Positions 37,279 to 45,395 of a stretch of DNA of 64,000 bases are shown piece after piece (the first letter of the stretch is position 1; each line of letters opens with the position of its first letter). The translations under genes were made by a program, and so were the position numbers. Below the pieces are notes generated by a model, which saw nothing but the letters and a program-made list of their open reading frames with translations, made no database searches and was not told the DNA's origin. This stretch comes from CAVXEH01 sp963805645 (GTDB lineage Bacteria > Chloroflexota > Limnocylindria > QHBO01): positions 620,001-684,000 of the forward strand of contig CAWDVA010000007.1 in NCBI GenBank assembly GCA_963805645.1, read 5' to 3'.

Positions 37279-37935
37279 TCATGCCCCGGGCCGCTTCCAC
37301 TCGCTGCCGTCCGCGAACCGCTCGCGCTTCCAGATCGGCAGCCGCTCCTTGATCGCCTCGATGAGGTGCCTGTTGGCTTCGTAGGCGGCGCCGCGGTGCG
37401 CGGCGGCGGTGACGATCACCACCGCGGCTTCCCCCAGCGGCACCATCCCGGTCCGGTGCACCACCGCCACCGAGACATCCCAGCGCGCCGCGGCCTCCGT
37501 GGCGAGCTCCTCGAGCACGTGCTCGGCCATCTCGGCGAAGACCTCGTACTCCAGCTCCACGACCGGCCGGCCGTCGTCGGCGTGGTCGCGCGCCCGACCC
37601 ACGAAGGTGACCAGCGCACCATGCCCCGGTTCCGCGAGGGCGCGCTCCAGGGCCGCCGCATCGATCGGCGCATCGGTCAGACCGGTGTGGATGGCCCCGC
37701 CGCTCACCGGCGGGAGGAAGGCGACCTCGTCGCCGTCAGCCAGCACGGCATCCCATGCGGCGTACGCACCGTTGCGCGCGGCCCGGACGTACGGACGATG
37801 CGGCATCACGGCCGGGAAGCGGGCCGCCAGGTCCGCCCACGCGTCGGCGACGGTTGCGCCATCGGGCAGCGAACGGGTCTCCCGATCGACGGAGAGCTCC
37901 CGCAGGAGCGCGAAGCAGCGAATCTCGATCTCCAC
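37279..37935 (-). CDS. Fused molybdopterin synthase, MoaD-MoaE (MoaX-like)
   Basis: A 218-residue fusion. Residues 1-82 are a MoaD-like ubiquitin fold (IRCFALLREL...NGAYAAWDAVLADGDEVAFLPPVSGG); the remainder is MoaE (GALVTFVGRARDHADDGRPVVELEYEVFAEMAEHVLEEL, and ERLPIWKRERFADGSEW). Together they convert precursor Z to molybdopterin. The MoaD C-terminal GG, which must become a thiocarboxylate, is internal here, so cleavage after GG is expected as in mycobacterial MoaX. Start GTG 37935; GTG 37944 is possible. No other moa gene is nearby. Confidence 0.88.
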   Translation of the reverse strand: MEIEIRCFALLRELSVDRETRSLPDGATVADAWADLAARFPAVMPHRPYVRAARNGAYAAWDAVLADGDEVAFLPPVSGGAIHTGLTDAPIDAAALERALAEPGHGALVTFVGRARDHADDGRPVVELEYEVFAEMAEHVLEELATEAAARWDVSVAVVHRTGMVPLGEAAVVIVTAAAHRGAAYEANRHLIEAIKERLPIWKRERFADGSEWKRPGA

Positions 37936-37946
37936 GACTTCCACCC

Positions 37947-38726
37947 TCAGACCGGAACGCCGGTCAGGTAGGCGATGGATGCGCCGGCGATCGATCCAGC
38001 CATGACCAGCGCCAGCCCGATGTAGAGCAGCCCCGTGGACGCCTGGAGGCTCGCGGCCCGGCTGGCGAGCAGGGCGAGCAGGGTGGCCACGATGGGCAGG
38101 CACGTCCCGGCCAGCAGCCGCAGCCAGGTGATGGGCGTCATCGGCCCGCCAATGGCATCCCCCGGCACCGCCAGCAGCGCGATCACGAAGACGACTGCCT
38201 GTACGGCGAGCGCCCCGACGGTGATCCACATCATCCGGCGCAGGGGGGCGGGCGAGAGCTTGGGCGTGACCAGGTACCAGTGTCCGAGCAGCATGGCCGC
38301 ATTCACCGCACCCAGCGCGAGGCCCGCCAGGAGGAGCTGGATCGCGAACAGCGCCGGGCTGCTGGTGCCGCCCCCCAGGGCGAGCACCACCATGGCCGAC
38401 AGGCCCAGCACGCCGCTGACGATGGCGATGGCGCTCCGTGGCCAGCGTCCCACCGATGCGATGAGGTACGCGAGGGTGCCCATCGTGAAGGCTGCCACGA
38501 GCGCGCGGCGCGGGTCGGCGGTGCTGGCCGCCGGGACGTCGCCGGGGAGGTTGAGCTCCGACACGAGTAGGATCATGACGCACACGGCGGCGAAGCCGGC
38601 CATGAAGAGCCGGTAGCCACGCGTGGTCCCGCCCAACCGCTCGGTCAGGCCGACCACCAGGAGCGAACCAGCGCTCAATGCCGCCCAGAAGATCCAGTTG
38701 ACGTAGGGGAGGGCCGCGATCGACAC
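37947..38726 (-). CDS. Polytopic membrane protein of unknown function
   Basis: A 259-residue protein with about eight membrane helices, starting at GTG 38726 (SIAALPYVNWIFWAALSAGSLLVVGL). A conserved-looking stretch, LLGHWYLVTPKLSPAPLRRMMW, contains a His and aromatic residues in or near the membrane and could hold a cofactor; this is speculation. It lies 11 bp from the MoaD-MoaE gene and shares its strand. No family recognised. Confidence 0.65.
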   Translation of the reverse strand: MSIAALPYVNWIFWAALSAGSLLVVGLTERLGGTTRGYRLFMAGFAAVCVMILLVSELNLPGDVPAASTADPRRALVAAFTMGTLAYLIASVGRWPRSAIAIVSGVLGLSAMVVLALGGGTSSPALFAIQLLLAGLALGAVNAAMLLGHWYLVTPKLSPAPLRRMMWITVGALAVQAVVFVIALLAVPGDAIGGPMTPITWLRLLAGTCLPIVATLLALLASRAASLQASTGLLYIGLALVMAGSIAGASIAYLTGVPV

Positions 38727-38744
38727 CGCCCGGGAGGATAGCCT

Positions 38745-40709
38745 ATGAACCGAGACGAGTCTGCGGGGAAGGCGGGGAGGGACGCGTTTCCGCCGATCTC
38801 CGACTATGCGCCAATCGGTGACTGCCGGACCATGGCGCTCATCTCCCGGACCGGCGCGATCGAGTGGTGGTGCCAGCCGCGCTTCGACGCTGCATCGGTC
38901 TTCGCCGCCATCCTGGACCGCCGGCTGGGCGGCTCGTGGCACTTCGAGGCCGAAGACCTCTCCCCCATCGACCGCCGGTACCTCCCGCACAGCGCCATTC
39001 TCGAGACCCGGCTCCGCGTCCATGGCGCGACCGTGGTGGTCACCGACTTCCTGGCAGTGGTCGGTCGTGCCCGGTCGGGGCTGGGGCCCGCCCCGTTCGC
39101 CCGCCGCAAGCTCGTGCGCCTGGTCCGCTGTGAAGAGGGCACCGCGTCCCTGACGGTCCGCGTGGAGCCGAGGCCGGACTACGGCTCGCGTCGGCCACGG
39201 CTGCTCCTGGCCGGGCCGGGGCGGCAGCGGAGGCGAACGCTGGCCATGCCGGCCCTCGGCGAGCGACGGCGGCTGCTCTTCGGCGCCACGGTGCCGTGGG
39301 GCCCCATCCGCGACGCGGGCGCGTCGGTGCGCGCCACGCTCGCACCCGGCGAGGAGATCGGCCTCGTGATCGACTATGGTCCCGGCGACCTGGAGGGCGA
39401 GGAGGTGCGCGCCGGCGCACAGCGCGAGCCGTACGAGGAGCGCACGGAGCCGTTCGAGCTCGACGAGCTCCATCGGTGGCGCGACGAGACGGCAGACTTC
39501 TGGCGGGCATGGAGCGCGGTCAGCAACTACCGGGGGCCGCACGCCGAGCTGGTCGAACGCAGCGCCATCACCCTCAAGCTCCTGACCTACCACCCGACCG
39601 GGGCCATCGTGGCGGCCGGCACCACCTCGCTCCCGGAGCAGATCGGCGGATCGCGCAACTGGGACTACCGATTCACCTGGCTGCGTGACGCCAGCTTCAC
39701 GATCTATGCGCTGCATCAGCTCGGGTACCGGGCAGAGGCGGACGCCTACATGGAGTGGATGCAGCGCGCGGGCACGTCCCACGCCGGTCCCCTGGTCATG
39801 TACCGGGTTGACGGAAACCCGCCCCTTCGCGAGCGAGAACGCCCGCAGCTCAGCGGATACCGTGACTCGCGCCCGGTCCGCGTGGGCAATGCGGCGACCT
39901 GGCAACGCCAACTGGACATCTACGGGGAGACCCTCGATGCGGCCTACCTCGACGTGCGGTCCGGCAGCCAGCTCAGCTCGGAGGAGTGGGAGCACTTCAG
40001 CAGCTACGCGGATATGGCGGCCGAGCGCTGGCGCCTGCCCGACACGAGCATCTGGGAGGTACGCGGTGGTCGGCGCCACTTCACCTATTCGAAGGTGATG
40101 TGCTGGGTGGCGGTCGACCGGGCCGTGCGCCTGGCCGAGATGCTGGGTCGGGCCGATTCCGAACGCGAGCGGATGGACCGATGGCGGACCGCCGCGCGAG
40201 AGATCCGCGAGGCGGTGATGACGCGTGGCCGGCGCGCCGACGGAGCCTTCGTCCAGACCTTCGGCTCCGACGTCATCGACGCCTCCGCCCTGGTGTTCCC
40301 GCTGGTGGGCTTCATTCGCGGCGATGCGCGCGCCGCGGAGGCGACCCTGCGCGCCGTCCAGCAGGAGCTGGCCCACGACGGCCTGGTCCTCCGCTACCGG
40401 CCGGATCGAGGGGTGGAGGGATTCGCGGGCCAGGAGGGCGCCTTCCTCATCTGCAGCTTCTGGCTCGTGGACAACCTGGCCCTTCGCGGCGAGCTCGACG
40501 AGGGCCGGCGGCTCTTCGACCACCTGTCGGCGCACGGCAACGACGTGGGCATCTTCAGCGAGGAATGGGACGCCCGGACCGGCGAGGCGCTGGGCAACGT
40601 TCCGCAGGCGTTCACCCACATCGCCCTGATCAGCAGCGCCCACAACCTCCAGCGGGCCGAGCGCGGCGAGATGCACGGCCACGTGCGGCGGGACGCCCTG
40701 GGCGACTGA
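38745..40709 (+). CDS. Glycoside hydrolase family 15 protein
   Basis: A 654-residue enzyme of the bacterial GH15 group (glucoamylase- or trehalase-like). The N-terminal beta-sandwich begins YAPIGDCRTMALISRTGAIEWWCQPRFDAASVFAAIL; the (alpha/alpha)6 barrel shows PEQIGGSRNWDYRFTWLRDASF and the catalytic acid region DTSIWEVRGGRRHFTYSKVMCWVAVDR, then GIFSEEWD near the end with the second Glu. No signal peptide, so cytosolic. GGAGG lies 7 nt before the ATG. Trehalose or maltodextrin is the likely substrate. Confidence 0.9.
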   Translation: MNRDESAGKAGRDAFPPISDYAPIGDCRTMALISRTGAIEWWCQPRFDAASVFAAILDRRLGGSWHFEAEDLSPIDRRYLPHSAILETRLRVHGATVVVTDFLAVVGRARSGLGPAPFARRKLVRLVRCEEGTASLTVRVEPRPDYGSRRPRLLLAGPGRQRRRTLAMPALGERRRLLFGATVPWGPIRDAGASVRATLAPGEEIGLVIDYGPGDLEGEEVRAGAQREPYEERTEPFELDELHRWRDETADFWRAWSAVSNYRGPHAELVERSAITLKLLTYHPTGAIVAAGTTSLPEQIGGSRNWDYRFTWLRDASFTIYALHQLGYRAEADAYMEWMQRAGTSHAGPLVMYRVDGNPPLRERERPQLSGYRDSRPVRVGNAATWQRQLDIYGETLDAAYLDVRSGSQLSSEEWEHFSSYADMAAERWRLPDTSIWEVRGGRRHFTYSKVMCWVAVDRAVRLAEMLGRADSERERMDRWRTAAREIREAVMTRGRRADGAFVQTFGSDVIDASALVFPLVGFIRGDARAAEATLRAVQQELAHDGLVLRYRPDRGVEGFAGQEGAFLICSFWLVDNLALRGELDEGRRLFDHLSAHGNDVGIFSEEWDARTGEALGNVPQAFTHIALISSAHNLQRAERGEMHGHVRRDALGD

Positions 40710-40717
40710 AGCGGGAC

Positions 40718-40737
40718 GGCCGGCCCCGCGGCCGGCC
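40718..40737. terminator. Bidirectional terminator-like hairpin
   Basis: GGCCGGCC pairs perfectly with GGCCGGCC around CCGC, between the convergent GH15 and Rieske genes. There is only a short T-tract. Confidence 0.6.
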
Positions 40738-40756
40738 TTCCACCCGTCCGCCCGGA

Positions 40757-41128
40757 TCAGGCGTGCCGCGCCAGGCTGCCGGTGAGCCCGATACGCACCC
40801 AGCCTTCGCCGTCGACCTCGACGGGGAAGGTCTCGACCGGCTCGGTCGCCGGCGGCACCGCCGCCACGCCGGTCCGCACGTCGAAGCAGGCCTGGTGCCA
40901 GGCGCAGACGAGGACGCCGTCGACCGGGTCGAAGCCCGCCTCGGAGAGCGGGAAGTCCTGGTGGGTGCAGTTGTTCGCCGTGGCGTAGAAGTCGCCACGG
41001 TGCCGGACCAGGACCACCGGCGTCCCGTCGATCTCGACGGGGAGGAGCTCGCCGTCGCGCAGCTGGTCCGCGGGCAGGATGCGTGCGAACCGGATGGCAG
41101 CGCGCGCCGGGTCAGGAGGCTGCGTCAC
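40757..41128 (-). CDS. Rieske-type 2Fe-2S ferredoxin
   Basis: A 123-residue Rieske protein. The cluster ligands are NNCTHQDFPLSE (CxH) and VLVCAWHQACFDV (CxxH), separated by the usual span. Soluble, like NirD or dioxygenase ferredoxins; it passes electrons to an unidentified oxygenase or reductase. GTG 41128 overlaps the GrpB gene by 17 bp, so both are likely co-expressed with the upstream aldehyde dehydrogenase. Confidence 0.88.
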   Translation of the reverse strand: MTQPPDPARAAIRFARILPADQLRDGELLPVEIDGTPVVLVRHRGDFYATANNCTHQDFPLSEAGFDPVDGVLVCAWHQACFDVRTGVAAVPPATEPVETFPVEVDGEGWVRIGLTGSLARHA

Positions 41129-41894
41129 GGGACGACCAGGCCTCCGCTCGATCCAGGGTATCCAGGATGAATCCGGTCTTTGCCTCGTTGTAGGCGATCC
41201 GGTCGTCACGGTAGCGCCTCGCCAGCTCGCGCTTGAGCGTCGCGTAGGCGTCGCGGGTGGCGACATCGGCACGCAGGAAGTCCCGGAAGAGGAGGTGCCG
41301 CCGCTCCCACGCGGACCCGGCGCCACAGACGTGGACCTGCACCGCGCGCGGTCGGTCGCCCGCCGGCCGGAAGTAGCGGTGCTCGTCGTCGCGGGCGCGG
41401 AAGCCCACCCCGGCCCTCTCGATGGCCGCCACGTAGGCGGTCTCGTCGCCCACGTCCGGGACGCTGACCTGGACGTCGATCACCGGCTTGGCCGCCAGCC
41501 CGGGAACCGATGTCGAGCCGACATGGTCGATGCGGCGCGCGACCGGACCGAGCTCGCGGCCGAGGCGATCGCGCCACGCGTCGAACATGGCTCGCCAGGC
41601 CGGGTCGTACTCGACCACCTCGATGGGATCGCGCCGGGTGCGACCCGAGGCGGCGATGATCTCGAAGCCTGGCTCGTGCGCCTCCAGCACGTCTAGGGTC
41701 ACGCGCGTCCGCAGTTCCGCGGGCAGCTCGTCCACCGCCACGCCGCGGCTCGCCGCCTCGAGCGCATAGCGGTCGAGGAGCGTGGCCCGCGGCCCGAAGC
41801 GCCGGTGCAGCCTGTGCCACGCCTCGCCGGGATCCCCCGGCGCCGCCGGGTTGACGCCCGCGGCGCGCAGCCGCTCGGCCAGGTTGGCGTCCAC
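41112..41894 (-). CDS. GrpB-family nucleotidyltransferase-like protein with extension
   Basis: A 260-residue protein. The C-terminal two thirds are GrpB/UPF0157: EVVEYDPAWRAMFDAWRDRL, RIDHVGSTSVPGLAAKPVIDVQVSV and VHVCGAGSAWERRHLLFRDFLR. The N-terminal ~85 residues (RLHRRFGPRATLLDRYALEAASRGVAVDELPAELR) are not part of the GrpB core and look helical. GTG 41894 starts 8 nt after the aldehyde dehydrogenase stop; an in-frame CTG forms a CTGA overlap with that stop. Function unknown. Confidence 0.8.
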   Translation of the reverse strand: MDANLAERLRAAGVNPAAPGDPGEAWHRLHRRFGPRATLLDRYALEAASRGVAVDELPAELRTRVTLDVLEAHEPGFEIIAASGRTRRDPIEVVEYDPAWRAMFDAWRDRLGRELGPVARRIDHVGSTSVPGLAAKPVIDVQVSVPDVGDETAYVAAIERAGVGFRARDDEHRYFRPAGDRPRAVQVHVCGAGSAWERRHLLFRDFLRADVATRDAYATLKRELARRYRDDRIAYNEAKTGFILDTLDRAEAWSSRDAAS

Positions 41895-41902
41895 CGGCGA
41901 GC

Positions 41903-43345
41903 TCAGGCGGGCCGGACGAAGACCAGCAGCCGGGGCTCGGTCATGTCCTCGATGGACCAGCGCAGGCCCTCCCGTCCGAGACCGGAATCCTTCACGCCGC
42001 CGTAGGGCATGGGATCGATCCGCCAGGTCGGGATGTCGTTGACGATCACACCGCCGACCTCCAGCTCGTCGTGGGCCTGCAGGGTCCGTTCCATGTCGTT
42101 GGTGAAGACCCCGCACTGCAGCCCGAAGCGGCTGTCGTTGATCTCGGCGACCGCAGCCGCGAAATCGGGGACCGGGAACAGGTTGACCACCGGCGCGAAG
42201 ACCTCCTCGCCGCAGACGCGGCATCCTTTGGGAGCATCGACCAGCACGGTGGGCGGGTAGAAGAGGCCATTCGGCTCGCCGCCCGTCAGGCGTCGCGCGC
42301 CCTGCTCGAGCGCCTCGGTCACCCACTGGTGGGTGCGGGTCACCGCGCCGGCGTCGACCATGGGGCCCAGGTCGGTCGTCGGATCGAGCGGGTCTCCCTG
42401 CTTCACCGCGGCGACCTTCTCGATGAATCGCCTCTCGAAGTCGGCGTAGATGGACTCGACCACGTAGATGCGCTGGACGCTGATGCAGACCTGGCCCGAA
42501 TAGGCAAAGGAGCCGTACACCAGCCGGCTCACCGCCCAGTCGAGGTTGGCCGTCTCGTCGACGATGGCCCCGGCATTGCCGCCGAGCTCGAGGACAACCT
42601 TCTTGCGGCCGGCATCGGCCTTCATCTTCCACCCCACCGATGGCGAACCCGTGAAGCTCAGGAGCTTGAAGCGGTCGTCGCGCACCATGGCGTCACCGGT
42701 CGGCCGGTCCATGGGCAGGATGCTCACGGCGCCCTTCGGCAGCGAGGTCTCGTCGAGGTACTGCGCCACCCGCAACATCACCAGCGGATCCTTCGACGGC
42801 GGCTTGAGCACCACGCTGCAGCCCGCGGCGATGGCCGGCGCGACCTTGTGGGCGGCGAGGTTCAGCGGGAAGTTGAACGGGCTGATTCCCGCCACCGGGC
42901 CGATGGGATAGCGGCGGACCAGGCCGGACCGGCCGCGACTGGCGGCGTTCCAGTCCAGCGGCATCCACTCGCCGTTGATCCGCAGCGCCTCCTCGGCGGC
43001 GGTCCGGAAGGTCAGCGCGCCGCGCGCGATCTCGCCGCGCGCGTCCTTGATGGGCTTGCCGGACTCGCGGGTGAGCAGCTCGGCCAGCTCATCGGCCTCC
43101 TGGAAGATGCGATCCGCCACGTGCGTGAGGATGTCGCGCCGCTCGAAGCTCGCCAGGCCTCGGGTCTGCGCGAATGCCTCGACCGCGGCCTGCGTGGCGC
43201 GGTCGAGCTCCGTCGGGCCGGCCTGGAACGTGGTCGCCACCAGCTCGCCGCTGGCGGGGTTGCGGATCTCCAGGGGAGTGCCCGTGGTGACGAACTCGCC
43301 GGCAAGGTAGATCGGGACCGTGGTGGAGGAGACCTCGGTAGTCAT
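41903..43345 (-). CDS. NAD(P)-dependent aldehyde dehydrogenase
   Basis: A 480-residue ALDH. Cofactor region: GISPFNFPLNLAAHKVAPAIAAGCSVVLKPPSKDP and FTGSPSVGWKMKADAG; general base in VVLELGGNAG; catalytic Cys in YSGQVCISVQRIYV. The pattern resembles glyceraldehyde-3-phosphate (GapN-like) or lactaldehyde dehydrogenases. Start ATG 43345 has TAGAAT exactly 6 nt upstream and no Shine-Dalgarno sequence, so the mRNA is probably leaderless. First of ALDH-GrpB-Rieske. Confidence 0.92.
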   Translation of the reverse strand: MTTEVSSTTVPIYLAGEFVTTGTPLEIRNPASGELVATTFQAGPTELDRATQAAVEAFAQTRGLASFERRDILTHVADRIFQEADELAELLTRESGKPIKDARGEIARGALTFRTAAEEALRINGEWMPLDWNAASRGRSGLVRRYPIGPVAGISPFNFPLNLAAHKVAPAIAAGCSVVLKPPSKDPLVMLRVAQYLDETSLPKGAVSILPMDRPTGDAMVRDDRFKLLSFTGSPSVGWKMKADAGRKKVVLELGGNAGAIVDETANLDWAVSRLVYGSFAYSGQVCISVQRIYVVESIYADFERRFIEKVAAVKQGDPLDPTTDLGPMVDAGAVTRTHQWVTEALEQGARRLTGGEPNGLFYPPTVLVDAPKGCRVCGEEVFAPVVNLFPVPDFAAAVAEINDSRFGLQCGVFTNDMERTLQAHDELEVGGVIVNDIPTWRIDPMPYGGVKDSGLGREGLRWSIEDMTEPRLLVFVRPA

Positions 43346-43351
43346 GTGCGC

Positions 43352-43357
43352 ATTCTA
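43352..43357 (-). promoter_or_regulatory. -10 of a leaderless gene (ALDH)
   Basis: TAGAAT on the minus strand, 6 nt before ATG 43345. Confidence 0.6.
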
Positions 43358-43406
43358 GGTCTCGCCCCTCCGAATCTCACGCATGGACCGATGGTGCCGT
43401 TTCAGC

Positions 43407-43412
43407 TAGCGT
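43407..43412 (+). promoter_or_regulatory. -10 of a leaderless gene (DMT exporter)
   Basis: TAGCGT, 7 nt before GTG 43420. It decides for that start over GTG 43411, which would lie within the element. Confidence 0.45.
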
Positions 43413-43419
43413 GACACCG

Positions 43420-44367
43420 GTGACCGACACCGAGCTGGCGCCGCCCGAGCCCACGGCCGCGAGCGACGTCGCCGCGGCCACCCGGGACGCGCGGATCGCG
43501 TACGCGTCCCTGACCGGCATGGCCGTCTGCTTTGGCGGCACCTGGGTGGCTGCGGACATCGCCGTGGAGACCCTGCCGCCGTTCACCATCGCCGCCATCC
43601 GCTTCGGGCTCGCCAGCCTCCTGCTCTGGCTCGGCGCGCGGGCGCTCCGGATGCGCCTCGCCCCGGTGCGGGCCGCAGACCTGCCACTCATCATTGGCCT
43701 GGGACTGACCGCCATCGCCGGCTACAACTACCTGTTCCTGACCGGCCTCACCCTGGCGCCGGCCACGGACGGCTCGCTCATCGTTCCGGGGCTCGCGCCG
43801 GTCGCGACCGCCCTCATCGCCGCCCCGGTCCTGGGGGAGCGGCTGCGGCGCGGCACCATCGCGGGTCTGGTCCTGGCCATCGTGGGGTTGCTCCTGGTGG
43901 TGAACCCGCAGGGGGGCAACGCCTCGGCCGACCGGTTGCTGGGCGACGCGATGTTCCTGGGGGGCGCGGTCCTGTGGGGCATCTACTCGGTCCTGGGCAG
44001 GATCGCCGGCGCACGCTTCGACCCGGTCAGCGCAACGCTGTACGGCGCCGTCGCCGGGACCCTGGTGCTCCTGCCCCTGGCTCTCCTCGAGGGCGGACTC
44101 TCCCGCGTCCCCCACGCCGCCATCGGCGGCTGGATCGGCATCGGCTACCTGGCGGTCTTCGGCACCGTGGGCGGCTTCGTTGCGCTCCACGTGGGGATCC
44201 GCCGCATCGGCGCATCGCGAGCCGCCGCGTTTGCCCTCCTGGTCCCCGTGTTCGGCGTCAGCTCATCGGCCTGGCTGCTGGGGGAGCCGCTGGCACCCCT
44301 GACGCTGGTGGGCGGCGCGGTGATCCTGGCCGGCCTGTGGCTGGTGGAGCGCGCCGGGTCGCACTGA
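43420..44367 (+). CDS. DMT-family (EamA) exporter
   Basis: A 315-residue transporter with ten membrane helices in two EamA repeats. The first repeat has YASLTGMAVCFGGTWVAADIAVETLPPFTIAAIRFGLASLLLW; the second starts at LLGDAMFLGGAVLWGIYSVLGR. Helix 4 ends in APVLGERLRRGTIAGLVLAIVGLLLVV and the matching helix 9 region in LGEPLAPLTLVGGAVILAGLWLVE, as expected. It exports metabolites or amino acids; substrate unknown. Divergent from the ALDH gene, with both promoters in the gap. Confidence 0.88.
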   Translation: MTDTELAPPEPTAASDVAAATRDARIAYASLTGMAVCFGGTWVAADIAVETLPPFTIAAIRFGLASLLLWLGARALRMRLAPVRAADLPLIIGLGLTAIAGYNYLFLTGLTLAPATDGSLIVPGLAPVATALIAAPVLGERLRRGTIAGLVLAIVGLLLVVNPQGGNASADRLLGDAMFLGGAVLWGIYSVLGRIAGARFDPVSATLYGAVAGTLVLLPLALLEGGLSRVPHAAIGGWIGIGYLAVFGTVGGFVALHVGIRRIGASRAAAFALLVPVFGVSSSAWLLGEPLAPLTLVGGAVILAGLWLVERAGSH

Positions 44368-44426
44368 GGGCACCGCCCAAACGCCCCTCCATCTGCCGGC
44401 CGGAATCCCCCGTATCATCGAGCGTG

Positions 44427-45371
44427 ATGGACCCGGTCTACCTCGCCCTCGAGCTGGGGGCCGCCGCCTTCTTCGTCTGGGCGGCGCTGGCCTCGCTGCG
44501 CCGCGGCCGCCTGCCGTTCTTCGAGCTGGTCTCGGCCGCGGTCTTCGGGATCCTGCTCGAGGAGGGCGACCAGCTCATCTTCGAGAGCTACCACTACTCG
44601 TCGCACTTCGTGCTGACCGTGGACCGTGCCCCCATCGTCATCGGCCTCACCTGGGCGCTCATCATCGCCGGGGCCATGCGCATCACCGATGCCCTGGGCG
44701 TTCGTCGCCGGTACGCGCCATTCGTGGACACCGTGCTGGCCATCATGCTGGACCTCGCCTTCGACGCGATTGCCATCCGCGTGGGGCTGTGGACCTGGCG
44801 CGGCATCGGCTCCACCGAGGGCTGGTTCGGCGTGCCCGCCGGCAACTTCTACGCCTGGCTGTGGGTGACGCTGGCCTTCAGCCTGGTGACCCGATGGCTG
44901 CGCGAGGTCGCCGCCCGCCGGCCGTCGCGCGCCTGGCTGCAGCTGCTGATGCCCATCCCGGCGTACGTCATCCTGCTGGCCGGACTCGTGCCGTTCGCGA
45001 TCCTGCGGCCGATCGTCGATCCGCAGCGTGGCGGAGGCCTGTGGCTGTTCGCCGTGGCGCTGGCCGGCTTCGTGGCGCTGGCCGCCTACGGCGTGTTCGG
45101 ACCGGACCGTCCCAGGCCGAACGGCGAACGCCTGGCCATCGTGGAGCTGCGAGTGGCCTTCGCCAGCCGCGTCGCCATCCACCTCTTCTTCCTTGGCGCG
45201 CTGGTCGCCCTGGGTCTGGCGCCATCGGTGCCGGTGCTGGTGGCGGTGGCCGTGGGCCTGCTGGCGGCGGAGCTTCCGCTGGCCTGGCTCACTCAGCGAC
45301 GGCACGCACGGGCGATGCTTCCCGCCACATCGCCCACGGCCCGCAGGAGCGCGCCTGGGCCCGCCGACTGA
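44427..45371 (+). CDS. Carotenoid-biosynthesis-type membrane protein (DUF422/CruF-like)
   Basis: A 314-residue membrane protein with about eight helices. FVDTVLAIMLDLAFDAIAIRVGLWTWRGIG followed by GWFGVPAGNFYAWLWVTLAFSLVTRWLRE matches the D-x3-DP/D-A-x2 and 'GxWxW...WFGVPxxNFxxWL' pattern of DUF422 proteins, which include carotenoid hydratases CruF/CrtC-like enzymes. No other carotenoid gene is here, so the activity is tentative. A TATCAT lies 8 nt before ATG 44427; GTG 44424 is an alternative. Confidence 0.65.
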   Translation: MDPVYLALELGAAAFFVWAALASLRRGRLPFFELVSAAVFGILLEEGDQLIFESYHYSSHFVLTVDRAPIVIGLTWALIIAGAMRITDALGVRRRYAPFVDTVLAIMLDLAFDAIAIRVGLWTWRGIGSTEGWFGVPAGNFYAWLWVTLAFSLVTRWLREVAARRPSRAWLQLLMPIPAYVILLAGLVPFAILRPIVDPQRGGGLWLFAVALAGFVALAAYGVFGPDRPRPNGERLAIVELRVAFASRVAIHLFFLGALVALGLAPSVPVLVAVAVGLLAAELPLAWLTQRRHARAMLPATSPTARRSAPGPAD

Positions 45372-45383
45372 GCGCGGATTCGG

Positions 45384-45389
45384 TACGCT
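45384..45389 (+). promoter_or_regulatory. -10 of a leaderless gene (M20 peptidase)
   Basis: TACGCT, exactly 6 nt before ATG 45396. The same hexamer and spacing occur at 791-803. Confidence 0.55.
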
Positions 45390-45395
45390 GGGGGC

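Noticed and set aside
37947..40682. Minus-strand frame extending 911 residues through the GH15 gene
   Set aside because: Only the last 259 residues look like a protein (membrane helices). The rest is antisense to a recognised GH15 enzyme, so I start the gene at GTG 38726.
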